Source: Streptomyces sp. NRRL F-525 (GTDB lineage: Bacteria; Actinomycetota; Actinomycetes; Streptomycetales; Streptomycetaceae). From it: DNA of 64,000 nucleotides. The stretch covers positions 62,001 through 126,000 of the forward strand of contig NZ_JNXE01000008.1 of NCBI RefSeq assembly GCF_000716605.1, read 5' to 3'. Under the pieces are notes generated by a model. The model was not told the DNA's origin, ran no database searches, and saw nothing but the letters and a program-made list of their open reading frames with translations. The translations under genes and the position numbers were made by a program. Positions within the stretch are counted from its first letter, which is position 1; the number at the start of each line of letters is the position of its first letter. Positions 17,074-25,968 of the stretch are shown here, one piece after another.

Positions 17074-17754
17074 ATGAGTGAGCGTGTGGCGGTGGTGGTC
17101 GGTGCGGGCGGTGGCCTGGGTCTTGCCACCGCGGTAGTACTCGCGGACGCCGGATTCAGCGTGACCGCGGTCGACCGTACGGCGAAGGCACTGGAGCAAC
17201 TGCCCGACGGCATCCGCCGGGAGGTGGGCGACGCGACCGACCCCGCCGTGGCCAGGAGCGTCCTCGACCGGATCGCCACCGAGTCCGGACCTCCCGAGGT
17301 GCTGGTGAACACCCTCGGCGCGTTCCGCCCGGGAGACGCGCTCGCCGCGACCCCCGACGACCTGCGGGTCATGCTGGACGTCAACCTCGGCGCCGCGCTG
17401 TGGCTGAGCCAGGCCGTGGCGCCGTACATGCGCCGACGCGGTGGGGGCGCCATCGTGCACGTGTCCGCCCGGCCGGCGAGCGAGCCGACCGCCGGTATGG
17501 CCGCGTACAGCCTCGGCAAGGCGGCGCTCAACCACCTCGTCCGCATCCTCGACCTGGAACTGCGCCCGCACGGCATCCGCGTGAACGCCGTCGCTCCGCA
17601 ACTCCTCGACACGGCCAAGAACCGGGCCGTGCTCCCTCCGGAGGCGCTGGCCCACGCCGTCGCGCCGGAGGCGATCGCGAACGTCATCGGGTTCCTCGCC
17701 GGAGACCTCGCCGCGGACATCAGTGGGGCGATCGTGCCCGCCTACGGCGCGTAG
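17074..17754 (+). CDS. Short-chain dehydrogenase/reductase
   Basis: A 226-residue classical SDR. The nucleotide-binding motif is GAGGGLGLA near residue 10, the NTLG motif (usually NNAG) follows, and the catalytic Tyr-Lys pair sits in AAYSLGKAALN. The C-terminal part keeps IRVNAVAP. GGAGG lies 7 nt upstream of the ATG. It begins a run of three plus-strand genes with a Tat-exported metallo-beta-lactamase and a second SDR. It lies just after the butyrolactone receptor and could reduce a butyrolactone precursor, but this is only positional inference. Confidence 0.87.
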   Translation: MSERVAVVVGAGGGLGLATAVVLADAGFSVTAVDRTAKALEQLPDGIRREVGDATDPAVARSVLDRIATESGPPEVLVNTLGAFRPGDALAATPDDLRVMLDVNLGAALWLSQAVAPYMRRRGGGAIVHVSARPASEPTAGMAAYSLGKAALNHLVRILDLELRPHGIRVNAVAPQLLDTAKNRAVLPPEALAHAVAPEAIANVIGFLAGDLAADISGAIVPAYGA

Positions 17755-17829
17755 CCCGGACCGGTCCCACGCCCCGTACGCCTCCCATTCCCGTCCCATG
17801 CACATCACCCCCCACTCGAAGGGAACCCC

Positions 17830-18885
17830 ATGTCATCGACGAACCGCCGATCCTTCCTCGCCCGCAGCGCGGTCCTGGCGGCCGTCCCCACGGTCGCCGC
17901 GCTCGCCGACGGCGCGTTCGCCGGCCAGGCGTCCGCCGCCACTCCCACGCTGCCCGACTACGCGCCGATCCCGTCGTCCGCGCTCGGCCCCGCCGTCAAC
18001 TCGCAGGGCTACTACGTCGGTCGGGTCGAGCGGAACCTGTACTGGGTGACCGACGGCACGTACCAGGCGGCGTTCCTGACGACCCGTGAGGGTGTCGTGC
18101 TGTTCGACGCGCCGCCCACCATCGGGCACAACCTCCAGCGGGCCATCGACGAGATCGCCGCCGCCAACGGCGTCTCGAACAGAGTGACCCACCTGATCTA
18201 CTCCCACCACCACGCCGACCACCTCGGCGCCTCGTCGTTGTTCGGCCGGCACGTGGTGCGGATCGGGCACGCGGAGAACAGGCGGCTGCTGGCACGCGAC
18301 AACGACCCGACCCGGCCGCTGCCCGACGTGACGTTCGAGAACCGCTACACACTGCGCGTGGGCGGCGAGCGCATCGACCTTGCCTGGCACGGCACCAACC
18401 ACTCGCCCGACAACATCTACATCCACCTGCCGGACCACGACACGCTCATGCTGGTCGACGTCAACCTGCCCGGCTGGGTACCCTTCGACAGCTTCAACCT
18501 GAACGAGGACGTACCCGCCTCCATAGCCGCCCCGGCCAAGGCGATGACGTACCCGTGGAAGCACTACATCGGCGGCCACATGGGACGCCTCGGCACCCGC
18601 CAGGACATGGCCGTCTACCAGCGGTACGTGAACGACATCGTCGACAACGTCAAGAAGGCGCTGACGGCGGTCGACCCCACGCCGTACTTCGCCAAGTACG
18701 GCGACAACGCCTGGGCCGCGGTCAAGGAGTACCAGGCCGCTCAAGTCGCCTACGCCGCCGACCCGGTGATCAAGAAGTACACCGGGGTCCTCGCCGCCGC
18801 CGACGTCTACACGGCCAGCACCACGTTCATCATCCTCGAATCGCTCCGCCTCGACCTCGGCCAGGGCTCGCAGGTCCATGCCTGA
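17830..18885 (+). CDS. Tat-exported metallo-beta-lactamase-fold hydrolase
   Basis: A 351-residue protein. The N terminus [14 protein letters not shown] is a twin-arginine signal with cleavage near QASAA, so it should be folded and metallated before export. The zinc motif HxHxDH is intact in [13 protein letters not shown] further His lies in GTNHSPDN and an Asp in MLVDVNLPG. The family includes lactonases, beta-lactamases and alkylsulfatase-like enzymes, and the substrate is unknown. GAAGGGAACC precedes the ATG. It lies between two SDR genes with short spacing, probably in one operon. Confidence 0.87.
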   Translation: MSSTNRRSFLARSAVLAAVPTVAALADGAFAGQASAATPTLPDYAPIPSSALGPAVNSQGYYVGRVERNLYWVTDGTYQAAFLTTREGVVLFDAPPTIGHNLQRAIDEIAAANGVSNRVTHLIYSHHHADHLGASSLFGRHVVRIGHAENRRLLARDNDPTRPLPDVTFENRYTLRVGGERIDLAWHGTNHSPDNIYIHLPDHDTLMLVDVNLPGWVPFDSFNLNEDVPASIAAPAKAMTYPWKHYIGGHMGRLGTRQDMAVYQRYVNDIVDNVKKALTAVDPTPYFAKYGDNAWAAVKEYQAAQVAYAADPVIKKYTGVLAAADVYTASTTFIILESLRLDLGQGSQVHA

Positions 18886-18917
18886 TCACCGCGCGACACA
18901 CCAGAAGGGGCACTGAG

Positions 18918-19679
18918 ATGCCAGGCCGACTGGCCGGAAAGGTCTGCGTCGTCACCGGTACCGGCGGGAGCATGGGGCGTGCCACCGCCCTGGCGTTCGC
19001 CCGGGAGGGCGCCCGGGTCGTCGGGTGCGACGTGACGGTCCAAGAGGCGGAGAAGACCGTCGAGTTGGTGCGCGCGGAGGGCGGCGAGATGGTGTCGCTG
19101 CAACCGTGCCGACTCGACGAACCCGCCGAATCCACCAGGCTCGTCGACTTCGCGGTGGAGCGGTTCAGCCGGATCGACGTCCTGTTCAACCTCGCCGCCC
19201 GGGCCCACTTCAACTGGCTGGAGGACGTCACCGACGAGGACTGGGACGGCGCGCGCCGCGACGAGGTCGACCTGGTCTTCTACCTCACCCGCGCCGCATG
19301 GCCCCAACTGAAGGCCAGCCAGGGCGTGGTGGTGAACATGGCCTCCCTGAACGGCTCCCTCGGCTTCAAGGGCTTCCCGTCCCTGTCTCATACGACGAAC
19401 AAGGCGGCGGTCATCGGTATGACCCGTCAACTGGCCATGGAGGGCGGCGAGTTCGGCATCCGCGTCAACTCGATCTCACCCGGCCTGATCGAAAGCCGGG
19501 CCACCCGCGAGCAGTTGGAGAACGACGACTTCTCCCGCCAGATGCTCGGCCGGACCCTCCTGGGCCGAGTGGGCCGACCTGAGGACGTGGCGAACGCGGC
19601 GCTGTTCCTCGCGTCCGACGAGAGCGCGTACGTGACCGGTGTCGACCTCGTCGTCGACGGCGGCATGAAGGTCTGGTGA
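18918..19679 (+). CDS. SDR-family oxidoreductase with His in place of the catalytic Tyr
   Basis: A 253-residue SDR. The cofactor motif is [11 protein letters not shown], the NxAxx motif is NLAARAHF, the catalytic Ser lies in [10 protein letters not shown], and the family C-terminal pattern [14 protein letters not shown] is intact. The YxxxK position reads HTTNK in [11 protein letters not shown], so the catalytic Tyr is replaced by His through a single T-to-C change (CAT for TAT). The enzyme could be inactive, altered in mechanism, or the base could be a sequencing error. It starts 32 bp after the metallo-beta-lactamase gene and is probably co-transcribed with it. Confidence 0.82.
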   Translation: MPGRLAGKVCVVTGTGGSMGRATALAFAREGARVVGCDVTVQEAEKTVELVRAEGGEMVSLQPCRLDEPAESTRLVDFAVERFSRIDVLFNLAARAHFNWLEDVTDEDWDGARRDEVDLVFYLTRAAWPQLKASQGVVVNMASLNGSLGFKGFPSLSHTTNKAAVIGMTRQLAMEGGEFGIRVNSISPGLIESRATREQLENDDFSRQMLGRTLLGRVGRPEDVANAALFLASDESAYVTGVDLVVDGGMKVW

Positions 19680-19722
19680 CCGTCAACTCGCCGGTCCGGT
19701 AAGGCCGTTCACCTCACCCTGT

Positions 19723-20436
19723 TCACCCTGTCCGGCCCACGACGAGCTCGTAGAAGATCGGCTCGCCGCTCGTCGTCACGCGGTGCTGGAACCTCGTCCG
19801 TTCCAGCACCACGAGACGACCGTCGGCCACCAGCCGCTCGACCGCAGCGCCGAACCCGTCCGGATCCGATGCGTCCATCCACCGCTCGTCGATCGTGAAG
19901 GCGACGGGAGCGCCGGCCGGCAGCAGCGCGAGGGCGTTCTCGAGCGCCCGCGGTGTGGCGTGCGTGCCGCCGAACGCTCCTGCCGACACCAACCCGCCCA
20001 GCATGTACGGCCGTAGCGCCTCACGCAGTGAGTCGGGGTGCACGAAGTCGCCGACCACGTAGTCGGCGTAGACACCCGGCCGGTCGCGCAGACTCGCCTC
20101 GCGCGCGGCCGGCAGCGCGTCGACCCCGACAACCTGGGCTACGCCCCCGTCACGCACGAGTTCGCCGACCAGTCCCGTGCCGGAGCCGACGTCGAGGACG
20201 GTCAGCGAGCCCGGCTCCGACCCGAGGCGCTCAGCCGCGCGCAGGAAGCCCGCTGCCGAGACCTGAGGCGACCGGCACTGGAGCAGCTCCTGGACGACAT
20301 GCTCGTAGAGGCCGGGCACGGCGTAGATCCGCGGGTACTCGTGCAGGTGCACCAACTCCCGCTCGCCCAGGGCGATGTACTCGCCGTCGGTCTCCGGCGG
20401 GCCGAGCAGACGGACGTCCGCAAACACATCTGACAT
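19723..20436 (-). CDS. SAM-dependent class I methyltransferase
   Basis: A 237-residue protein with SAM motif I in LTVLDVGSGTGLVGEL and the acidic end of beta-2 in VVGVDALPAAREA. A motif around YVVGDF marks the adenine side. The C-terminal half (FTIDERWMDASDPDGF) suggests a small-molecule O- or N-methylase. The substrate is unknown. Its promoter region faces the LuxR-type regulator gene; the spaced repeat GCGAACGCGTTTGCG at about 20451-20465 lies in its leader. Confidence 0.75.
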   Translation of the reverse strand: MSDVFADVRLLGPPETDGEYIALGERELVHLHEYPRIYAVPGLYEHVVQELLQCRSPQVSAAGFLRAAERLGSEPGSLTVLDVGSGTGLVGELVRDGGVAQVVGVDALPAAREASLRDRPGVYADYVVGDFVHPDSLREALRPYMLGGLVSAGAFGGTHATPRALENALALLPAGAPVAFTIDERWMDASDPDGFGAAVERLVADGRLVVLERTRFQHRVTTSGEPIFYELVVGRTG

Positions 20437-20579
20437 GTCCGCGAGGCTATGCGAACGCGTTTGCGTGCCGCCATCAGTGGTCGGCAGTCGAACCCCTTGA
20501 TCCTTTTACTGGATACGGCCCCCAGGCCACGCCCAGGAGCACCGCCGCGCAGGCGACAGTTCGCCGCCGGGATGCCGTG

Positions 20580-23309
20580 ATGGACATCGGCTACGCAGTG
20601 ATGCGCATCGGCTACGCTGACCGCGTGGCTGACGGACATCGCGCGACCCCTGACCTACGGGCCGCAGCGGATTCGGGCCGCTCGGCGACCCGGGGCCGAC
20701 CCGGACTCATCGCCCGCCGCGACCTCGTCGCCACCCTGGACCGTGCCGTAGAGAAGCAAGTGACGCTGGTCTCCGCGCCCGCCGGCAGCGGGAAGACGTC
20801 GTTGCTGCGCACGTGGGCCGAGCGGCCTGACCAGGACCGCCGTATCGCGTTCGTGTCCGTACGGCCGGGGCAGCGGGACGGGCAGTTGTTCTGGCTCGCT
20901 CTGCTGGACGCGGTCCGCGCCGCGGCGGGTGGCCAAGGTGCGGGCGAGCCTTCGGCCGTGACACCCGGTTCCGACGGCGGTGCCGTCATGGACAAGGTGC
21001 TGTCCGAGATCACCGCGTCCCCGAAGCCCTTCTTCCTCGTCGTCGACGACCTCCACGAGCTCGGATCCGCCGCGGCCGTCGAGCAGTTGGGCACGCTGCT
21101 GACCAGCCTTCCCCAGGGTGTCCACGCGATCGTGGCCACCCGCCGGGACCCGTCGCTGCGCCTGCACAAACTGCGGCTGGCCGGTGAACTCGCCGAGATC
21201 CGCGCCGCGCAGCTCCGCTTCACCGAGGCCGAGACCCGCGAACTCCTGACCGCCACCAAGATCGTGCTGCCCGACCCCGTGGCCGAGAGGCTGCACCAGC
21301 GCACCGAGGGCTGGGCCGCAGGGCTGCGGCTCGCCGTGCTCTCGCTGGCCGGACATCCGGATCCCGAGCGGTTCGTCGCCGAGTTCTCCGGCAGTCACCG
21401 TACGGTCGCCGAGTACCTCCTGGCCGAGATGCTGGAGCGCCAAACGCCGCACGTACAGCGGCTGTTGCTGCGCACCTCGCTGCTCGACCGGGTCAACGGC
21501 GAGCTGGCGGACCTGCTCACGGGCGCGACCGGGTCGGAACGCATCCTGCTGGACCTGGAGGACGCCAACGCGTTCGTCGTCGCCCTCGATCCGGGCCGGA
21601 CCTGGTTCCGCTACCACCACATGTTCGGCGACCTGCTTCGGCTGGAGCTGCGCCGCACGCTCCCCGGGAACATCCTCGAACTGCACCGGCTGGCCGCGCG
21701 CTGGTTCGCCGAACACGCCCAGGCCGCCGACGCCGTCCGGCATCTGCAGGCCGCCGGGGACTGGGCCGAGGCGGCGCACCTGCTCGCCGATCACACCGTC
21801 AGCCTCACCCTGGACGGACAGGCCGCAACCGTCGTCGCGCTGCTGCACGCCTTCCCGGTCCGCACCGGCGAGGAACGCCCCGAGCTGGCCCTCGTCCACG
21901 CCAACGCCGATCTGCACCAGCACCGCCTGGACGAGGCCCAGGCACATCTCGACATCGCCAGGTCGTACGCCGACACGAGCCCACCCGACCGCAGGCATCG
22001 GCTGCGGCTGGCGATCGCTTCCCTGGACCTGCTGCTGGCCCGGCTGCGCGGGCACTTCGACGCCGTGTTCGAGCAGGCCGACGCCCTGCCGTCCCCGACC
22101 ACCGGCCAGTCCACCACCGAGGTCGCGCTCGCCGGCGACCTCCGAGCGCTCGCCCTGCTGAACCTGGGCGTCACCGAGGCCTGGTCGCTACGGCTCGACG
22201 ACAGCGAACGGCACCTTCTGGAGGGCGCCGCGCTCGCCCACGACATCGGCCGCCCCTATCTGGAGGTGGCCTGCCTCGCCCACCTCGGATTCGCCTCAGG
22301 CCACCGTTCGTTCGCCCTGGTCCGGCGCCGCTGCGAGGAGGCCCTGGCGCTGGCCGAGCGGTACGGCTGGGGCGCCGAGCCGGTCATCGTCCCTGCCCAG
22401 GTGTCCTTCGCCGGGACGCTGATCTGCACGGGCGAGTTCGAGCAGGGGCAGCAATGGCTGGAGCGTGCCCGGCGCGCCACTCAGTCCGAGGGCGAGCCCG
22501 GTGTCCGGCTGCTGGTGCATCTGGTCTCCGCGATGCTTCCGGCGGCGCGCGGTCAACTCCAGGAGACCCTGGCCGAGTTGACCGCCGCCGAGCAGGTGCA
22601 GTCCCACATGAGGGGCGAGCACGGGCTCTGGTCCCGGGTGACCGGCTGGACGGTGGCCACCCAGGCCCGCCTCGGCATGCTCGACCAGGCACGGGCCGGC
22701 CTCGCCGCCCTCGACGAACGGCGGGCCGCCACCGGCGAGATCCGCACCGCGGCCGCGGTGATCCGCCTCGCCGAGCAGGACCCCGCGGGTGCCCGCCGCG
22801 AACTCCGGTCGGTCCTCGACGGCACCGCCCCCGTCAACTCCTTCCTCACCCCGATCGAGGCCCATCTCCTGGACGCGCTCGCCTGCCGCGACCTCGGCGA
22901 CAAACACGCGGCGGGGACGGCCGTGGAGCAGGCGCTGAACCTCGCCGAAGCGGACCGGATGATCCTGCCGTTCGTGATGACCGGTGCCTGGGAACTGCTG
23001 GAGTCCCTGCCGCAGCGAACGTCGCACGCCGCGCTGGTCTCCGACATTCTTGACGTCGTGCGCGGAACCGGCGGGCCGGACCGGCCGCCTTCGGTACCGG
23101 CCGAGACCCTCAGCCCGAGTGAGTTGCGCGTCCTGCGCTACCTGCCGACGAACCTCACCCGCCCCGAGATCGCCGGCGAACTCTCGGTCTCGCTCAACAC
23201 CGTCAACACCCACATCCGGCGGATCTACGCGAAGCTCGGCGCCGGCGACCGGTCCTCGGCGGTGCAGCGCGGCCGTGAGCTGCGGCTCCTGTCGAACGGC
23301 CGCGGCTGA
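20580..23309 (+). CDS. LAL/MalT-like LuxR-family ATP-binding regulator
   Basis: About 909 residues. The N-terminal STAND-type ATPase has a Walker A motif in SAPAGSGKTSLLRTW and Walker B in FFLVVDDLHEL. A long TPR-like helical region follows (residues about 400-830). The C-terminal LuxR helix-turn-helix contains LSPSELRVLRYL and SLNTVNTHIRRIYAKL. Such proteins integrate ATP and an inducer signal to activate degradation or secondary metabolism genes. The start is uncertain: ATG 20580 has a weak GGGA upstream, and ATG 20601 and GTG 20625 are alternatives that lack a better site. It lies between the SDR operon and the esterase locus that share a palindrome. Confidence 0.85.
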   Translation: MDIGYAVMRIGYADRVADGHRATPDLRAAADSGRSATRGRPGLIARRDLVATLDRAVEKQVTLVSAPAGSGKTSLLRTWAERPDQDRRIAFVSVRPGQRDGQLFWLALLDAVRAAAGGQGAGEPSAVTPGSDGGAVMDKVLSEITASPKPFFLVVDDLHELGSAAAVEQLGTLLTSLPQGVHAIVATRRDPSLRLHKLRLAGELAEIRAAQLRFTEAETRELLTATKIVLPDPVAERLHQRTEGWAAGLRLAVLSLAGHPDPERFVAEFSGSHRTVAEYLLAEMLERQTPHVQRLLLRTSLLDRVNGELADLLTGATGSERILLDLEDANAFVVALDPGRTWFRYHHMFGDLLRLELRRTLPGNILELHRLAARWFAEHAQAADAVRHLQAAGDWAEAAHLLADHTVSLTLDGQAATVVALLHAFPVRTGEERPELALVHANADLHQHRLDEAQAHLDIARSYADTSPPDRRHRLRLAIASLDLLLARLRGHFDAVFEQADALPSPTTGQSTTEVALAGDLRALALLNLGVTEAWSLRLDDSERHLLEGAALAHDIGRPYLEVACLAHLGFASGHRSFALVRRRCEEALALAERYGWGAEPVIVPAQVSFAGTLICTGEFEQGQQWLERARRATQSEGEPGVRLLVHLVSAMLPAARGQLQETLAELTAAEQVQSHMRGEHGLWSRVTGWTVATQARLGMLDQARAGLAALDERRAATGEIRTAAAVIRLAEQDPAGARRELRSVLDGTAPVNSFLTPIEAHLLDALACRDLGDKHAAGTAVEQALNLAEADRMILPFVMTGAWELLESLPQRTSHAALVSDILDVVRGTGGPDRPPSVPAETLSPSELRVLRYLPTNLTRPEIAGELSVSLNTVNTHIRRIYAKLGAGDRSSAVQRGRELRLLSNGRG
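20585..20617. repeat. Two 12-bp direct repeats at the regulator start
   Basis: CATCGGCTACGC occurs at 20585-20596 and again at 20606-20617, 21 bp apart. If translation starts at GTG 20625 these could be an autoregulatory site; otherwise they encode a repeated IGYA in the N terminus. Confidence 0.5.
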
Positions 23310-23320
23310 GGACCGTACGA

Positions 23321-23337
23321 TCACCGGAATCCGGCGA
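23321..23337. promoter_or_regulatory. Second copy of the TCACCGGAATCCGG palindrome
   Basis: TCACCGGAATCCGGCGA matches the perfect palindrome at 16985-17001 at 16 of 17 positions. It lies 36 bp before the first start codon of the esterase locus. Confidence 0.55.
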
Positions 23338-23372
23338 CGCGGCGTCACCCGGCCGTCCCCCACCATGGGGCC

Positions 23373-23648
23373 ATGGGTGATGACCCCCTCCTGTACCAGA
23401 TCCGGGTCTGCGGCCATCTCGGTCCCACCCTGCTGATGGCGTTCCCGGCGTTCGCGCCCGAGCAGCAGGGCACCGAGACCGTGCTCACCGGGGTGCTGCC
23501 GGACGCCTCGGCGCTCTACGGCGTTCTCGCCGAGGTCGAGGCACTCGGCCTCGACCTCCTCGAAGTACGCAGAGTCCGGCCCCCGCACCACCTCTCGGTC
23601 CGGCCGATCGTGCGACCGGACCAGCCTCCACCGAAGGGAGAACGTTCC
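23373..23648 (+). other. In-frame small domain or ORF fused ahead of the esterase
   Basis: An ATG at 23373 opens about 69 plausible residues (YQIRVCGHLGPTLLMAF through LDLLEVRRV), resembling small streptomycete proteins of the form RVxGHLxPTLLxAFP...LEVRR. There is then a Pro-rich link, and no stop codon before the esterase start at 23649. It may be a separate small protein whose stop was lost, or the N-terminal domain of a longer fusion. Confidence 0.5.
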
Positions 23649-24572
23649 GTGAGCACCGAGCAGCAGGACACTCTCGACGCGATCCTGCGTCAGTCGGCCC
23701 TTCCCGTCGGCAGTGATGTCGCCGAACAGCGGCGCCTGCTCCGTGAGTTGACGTCGGGGCAGGCGCCGCCCCCCGACGTGACGATGACGTCGACCACGCT
23801 GGGCGGTGTGCCCGTCGCCGCGATCACCGTCGACGGGGTCGAACCCCGGCACGTCGTCCTGTACTTCCATGGCGGGGTCTACGTCCTGGGCGACGCGGCC
23901 GGCGCCGCGGGTCTGGCCTCGCAGGTCGGGCGCCGGACCAGTGCCAAGGTCTACTCCGTCGACTACCGGCTGGCCCCCGAGCACCCGTATCCGGCGGCGG
24001 TGGACGACGCGCTCGCGACCTACGAAGCCCTCCTGCACGACGGCATCGCCGCCTCGGACATCGTCCTCGCGGGAGAGTCGGCGGGCGGCGGACTCGTCGT
24101 CGCCACGCTGGTCAACGCCCGTGACCGCGGACTGCCCCTGCCCGCCGCGGCCTACGTCATGTCGCCGTACGCCGACCTCACCCTGGCCGGGGCGAGCATC
24201 GACACCAAGCACGAGGCCGATCCGCTGCTGAGCCGTGAGCTTCTCGAACCCCGGGTCACCGACTACACGGCGGGACAGGATCCCGCGCTCGGTCTGATCA
24301 GCCCGGTCTTCGCGGACCTGGCCGGGCTGCCGCCCCTGCTCATCCAGGTCGGCAGCCACGAGGTCCTGCTCGACGACGCCGTACGCCTCGCGCAGCGGGC
24401 CGCCGCCGCGGACGTCGAGGTCACGCTGGAGGCCACGCCTCGGGTCCCGCACGTCTTCCAGGCCTATCAGCCGCTCCTCGACGAGGCGGCCGTAGCGCTC
24501 GACAGGGCCGGAGCGTTCCTGTCCGCGCGGCTGGACCTGGCGGACAGGGCTACTGGGAAGCCGGTGTCGTAG
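23649..24572 (+). CDS. Alpha/beta hydrolase, HSL-type esterase
   Basis: A 307-residue hormone-sensitive-lipase family esterase. The oxyanion motif HGG(V) appears in LYFHGGVYVLG, the nucleophile serine in AGESAGGGL, and the acid/His part in VLLDDAVRLA and VPHVFQAY. YRLAPEHPYPAA is typical of the family. The GTG at 23649 has AAGGGAGAA upstream, and its paralogue at 25969 starts at the equivalent residue, which supports this start although the frame is open back to 23373. Probable substrates are short-chain esters or lactones. Possibly regulated through the palindrome at 23321. Confidence 0.85.
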   Translation: MSTEQQDTLDAILRQSALPVGSDVAEQRRLLRELTSGQAPPPDVTMTSTTLGGVPVAAITVDGVEPRHVVLYFHGGVYVLGDAAGAAGLASQVGRRTSAKVYSVDYRLAPEHPYPAAVDDALATYEALLHDGIAASDIVLAGESAGGGLVVATLVNARDRGLPLPAAAYVMSPYADLTLAGASIDTKHEADPLLSRELLEPRVTDYTAGQDPALGLISPVFADLAGLPPLLIQVGSHEVLLDDAVRLAQRAAAADVEVTLEATPRVPHVFQAYQPLLDEAAVALDRAGAFLSARLDLADRATGKPVS

Positions 24573-24599
24573 GAACCGGGCGACGGCCTCCCACCCGGC

Positions 24600-25262
24600 T
24601 CAATCCTCCGTGGCCTGCTGCCCGTTACGGCCCCTGCGCCCGTCGAGGACCGAGTCGACGAGCGGGACCACGATCCAGCAGAGGTACGCCCAGTGGGTGA
24701 GGAACGAAACCGGGATCGAGACCAGGAAGCCCAGTGCCACCATGCCGAGGCGGCGGATGGCCCGGGTGAAGAGTTCGGGCGGGGTGCCGGGGCGCTGGAG
24801 GCCGTCGCGGGGGACCTCGCGGACCATCAGTATGAAGAGGAGGCAGGCGAGGAACTGCACGATGGCGTAGAAGACGAACCGCGCCTGGAACGCTCCCTCG
24901 CCGCCGATCACGTCGGTCGCGAACGGGGTGACCACCAGCATCAGCAGCCAGTACATGGTGAGGGCCGTCAACCGGCTGTTGGTCGCGGTGACATAGCGGA
25001 ACACCCGGTGGTGGGAGCGCCAGTGCGCGGCGATCACCACGAAACTGATCATGAACGCCAGGTAGCTCTCGCGGTGCGACGTGGCCGAGTGCCACAGCTC
25101 GGAGTTGGTCGTTCCCTCCGGTACCGGCAGCTCCAGCGCCAGCAGCGTGAGCGCGATGGCGACCACCGCGTCACCGAAGAACGTGAGCCGGTCGCCGGAG
25201 ACCGCGCGGGCCTCCATGTCCTCGCCCGCGGACGGCAGTTCTTGATCAGTCGAGACATCCAT
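24600..25262 (-). CDS. TMEM175-like (DUF1211) integral membrane protein
   Basis: About 220 residues with five or six hydrophobic segments. The signature of the TMEM175 potassium channel family is visible at the first helix: RLTFFGDAVVAIALTLLALE, a variant of RxxxFSD with Gly for Ser. Later motifs include SFVVIAAHWRSHHRVFR. The bacterial members form potassium-permeable channels, but many are uncharacterised. I prefer MDVSTDQELP (25262); the frame is open to 25280. It lies on the opposite strand between the two esterase paralogues. Confidence 0.75.
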   Translation of the reverse strand: MDVSTDQELPSAGEDMEARAVSGDRLTFFGDAVVAIALTLLALELPVPEGTTNSELWHSATSHRESYLAFMISFVVIAAHWRSHHRVFRYVTATNSRLTALTMYWLLMLVVTPFATDVIGGEGAFQARFVFYAIVQFLACLLFILMVREVPRDGLQRPGTPPELFTRAIRRLGMVALGFLVSIPVSFLTHWAYLCWIVVPLVDSVLDGRRGRNGQQATED

Positions 25263-25448
25263 GGCAGCAGAGAATGCCACAAGCCGGAGGACGCCCCGGA
25301 CGCGCCCGGCACCGAGGGCCGGGCCGGGGGAGTGGTACTGCTGGTCCTACCCGTACGGCTGGCGGTCGGCGCGCGTAGAAGAGGATCATCGGACGGACAG
25401 GGCACGGCCCCGACCGGAGACAGCTGATCGCGCAGAACGGACAGCCGC

Positions 25449-25916
25449 ATGACCATGGCCTACCTCGCACAGCCCGAGCAGCAGCAGAAACTCGAATGGC
25501 TCGACGGCGGTGAGCTCGCCATCCTCCTCGACGCCGCGGCCACCGGCGGACAGCTGACCGTGGGACGGTTCTCCGTCGCCAAGGGGGAGGCACCGCCGTA
25601 CCACAAGCACACCCGTGAGGACGAGGTCTTCATGCTCATCAAGGGGAGTGCGCTGCTGTGGTGCGACGACGAGGAGATGGAGCTGTCGGAGGGCGGCATC
25701 GTCTTCCTGCCGCGCAATGTCCCGCACGGCTACCGGATCACCTCCGACACCGCCGACCTGCTGATGATCTGCACACCCGGCGGTATCGAGGGCATGTTCC
25801 GGCACGCGGGACGTGACCTCACCACCCCGCGCCCCGAGGGCTTCGAGATCTCGCGGGACATCATGGCCGAGGCCGCCGACATGTACGGCCAGATCATCGT
25901 CGGCCCGCCGCGCTGA
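25449..25916 (+). CDS. Cupin-domain protein
   Basis: A 155-residue single-domain cupin. The metal-binding first motif is PPYHKHTREDEVFMLI with two His and a Glu, and the second motif is GGIVFLPRNVPHGYRI with the third His. Such proteins can be dioxygenases, isomerases or sensors of small ligands. The HSL esterase paralogue follows after 52 bp and is probably co-transcribed, so a joint role in breaking down an ester or aromatic compound is possible. Confidence 0.8.
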   Translation: MTMAYLAQPEQQQKLEWLDGGELAILLDAAATGGQLTVGRFSVAKGEAPPYHKHTREDEVFMLIKGSALLWCDDEEMELSEGGIVFLPRNVPHGYRITSDTADLLMICTPGGIEGMFRHAGRDLTTPRPEGFEISRDIMAEAADMYGQIIVGPPR

Positions 25917-25968
25917 CCCACACCTCCACCGCATTACCGCACCGACCGGAACCACGAAAGGCACAGCC

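Noticed and set aside
20580..20630. CRISPR-like or iteron repeat
   Set aside because: Only two copies of a 12-bp unit; no spacers or array structure. No CRISPR array was found anywhere in the window.
22296..24452. A 718-codon open frame antisense to the LAL regulator and esterase
   Set aside because: It is the usual GC-bias antisense frame of Streptomyces genes; the translation is low-complexity and matches no family, while the plus strand has clear motifs.
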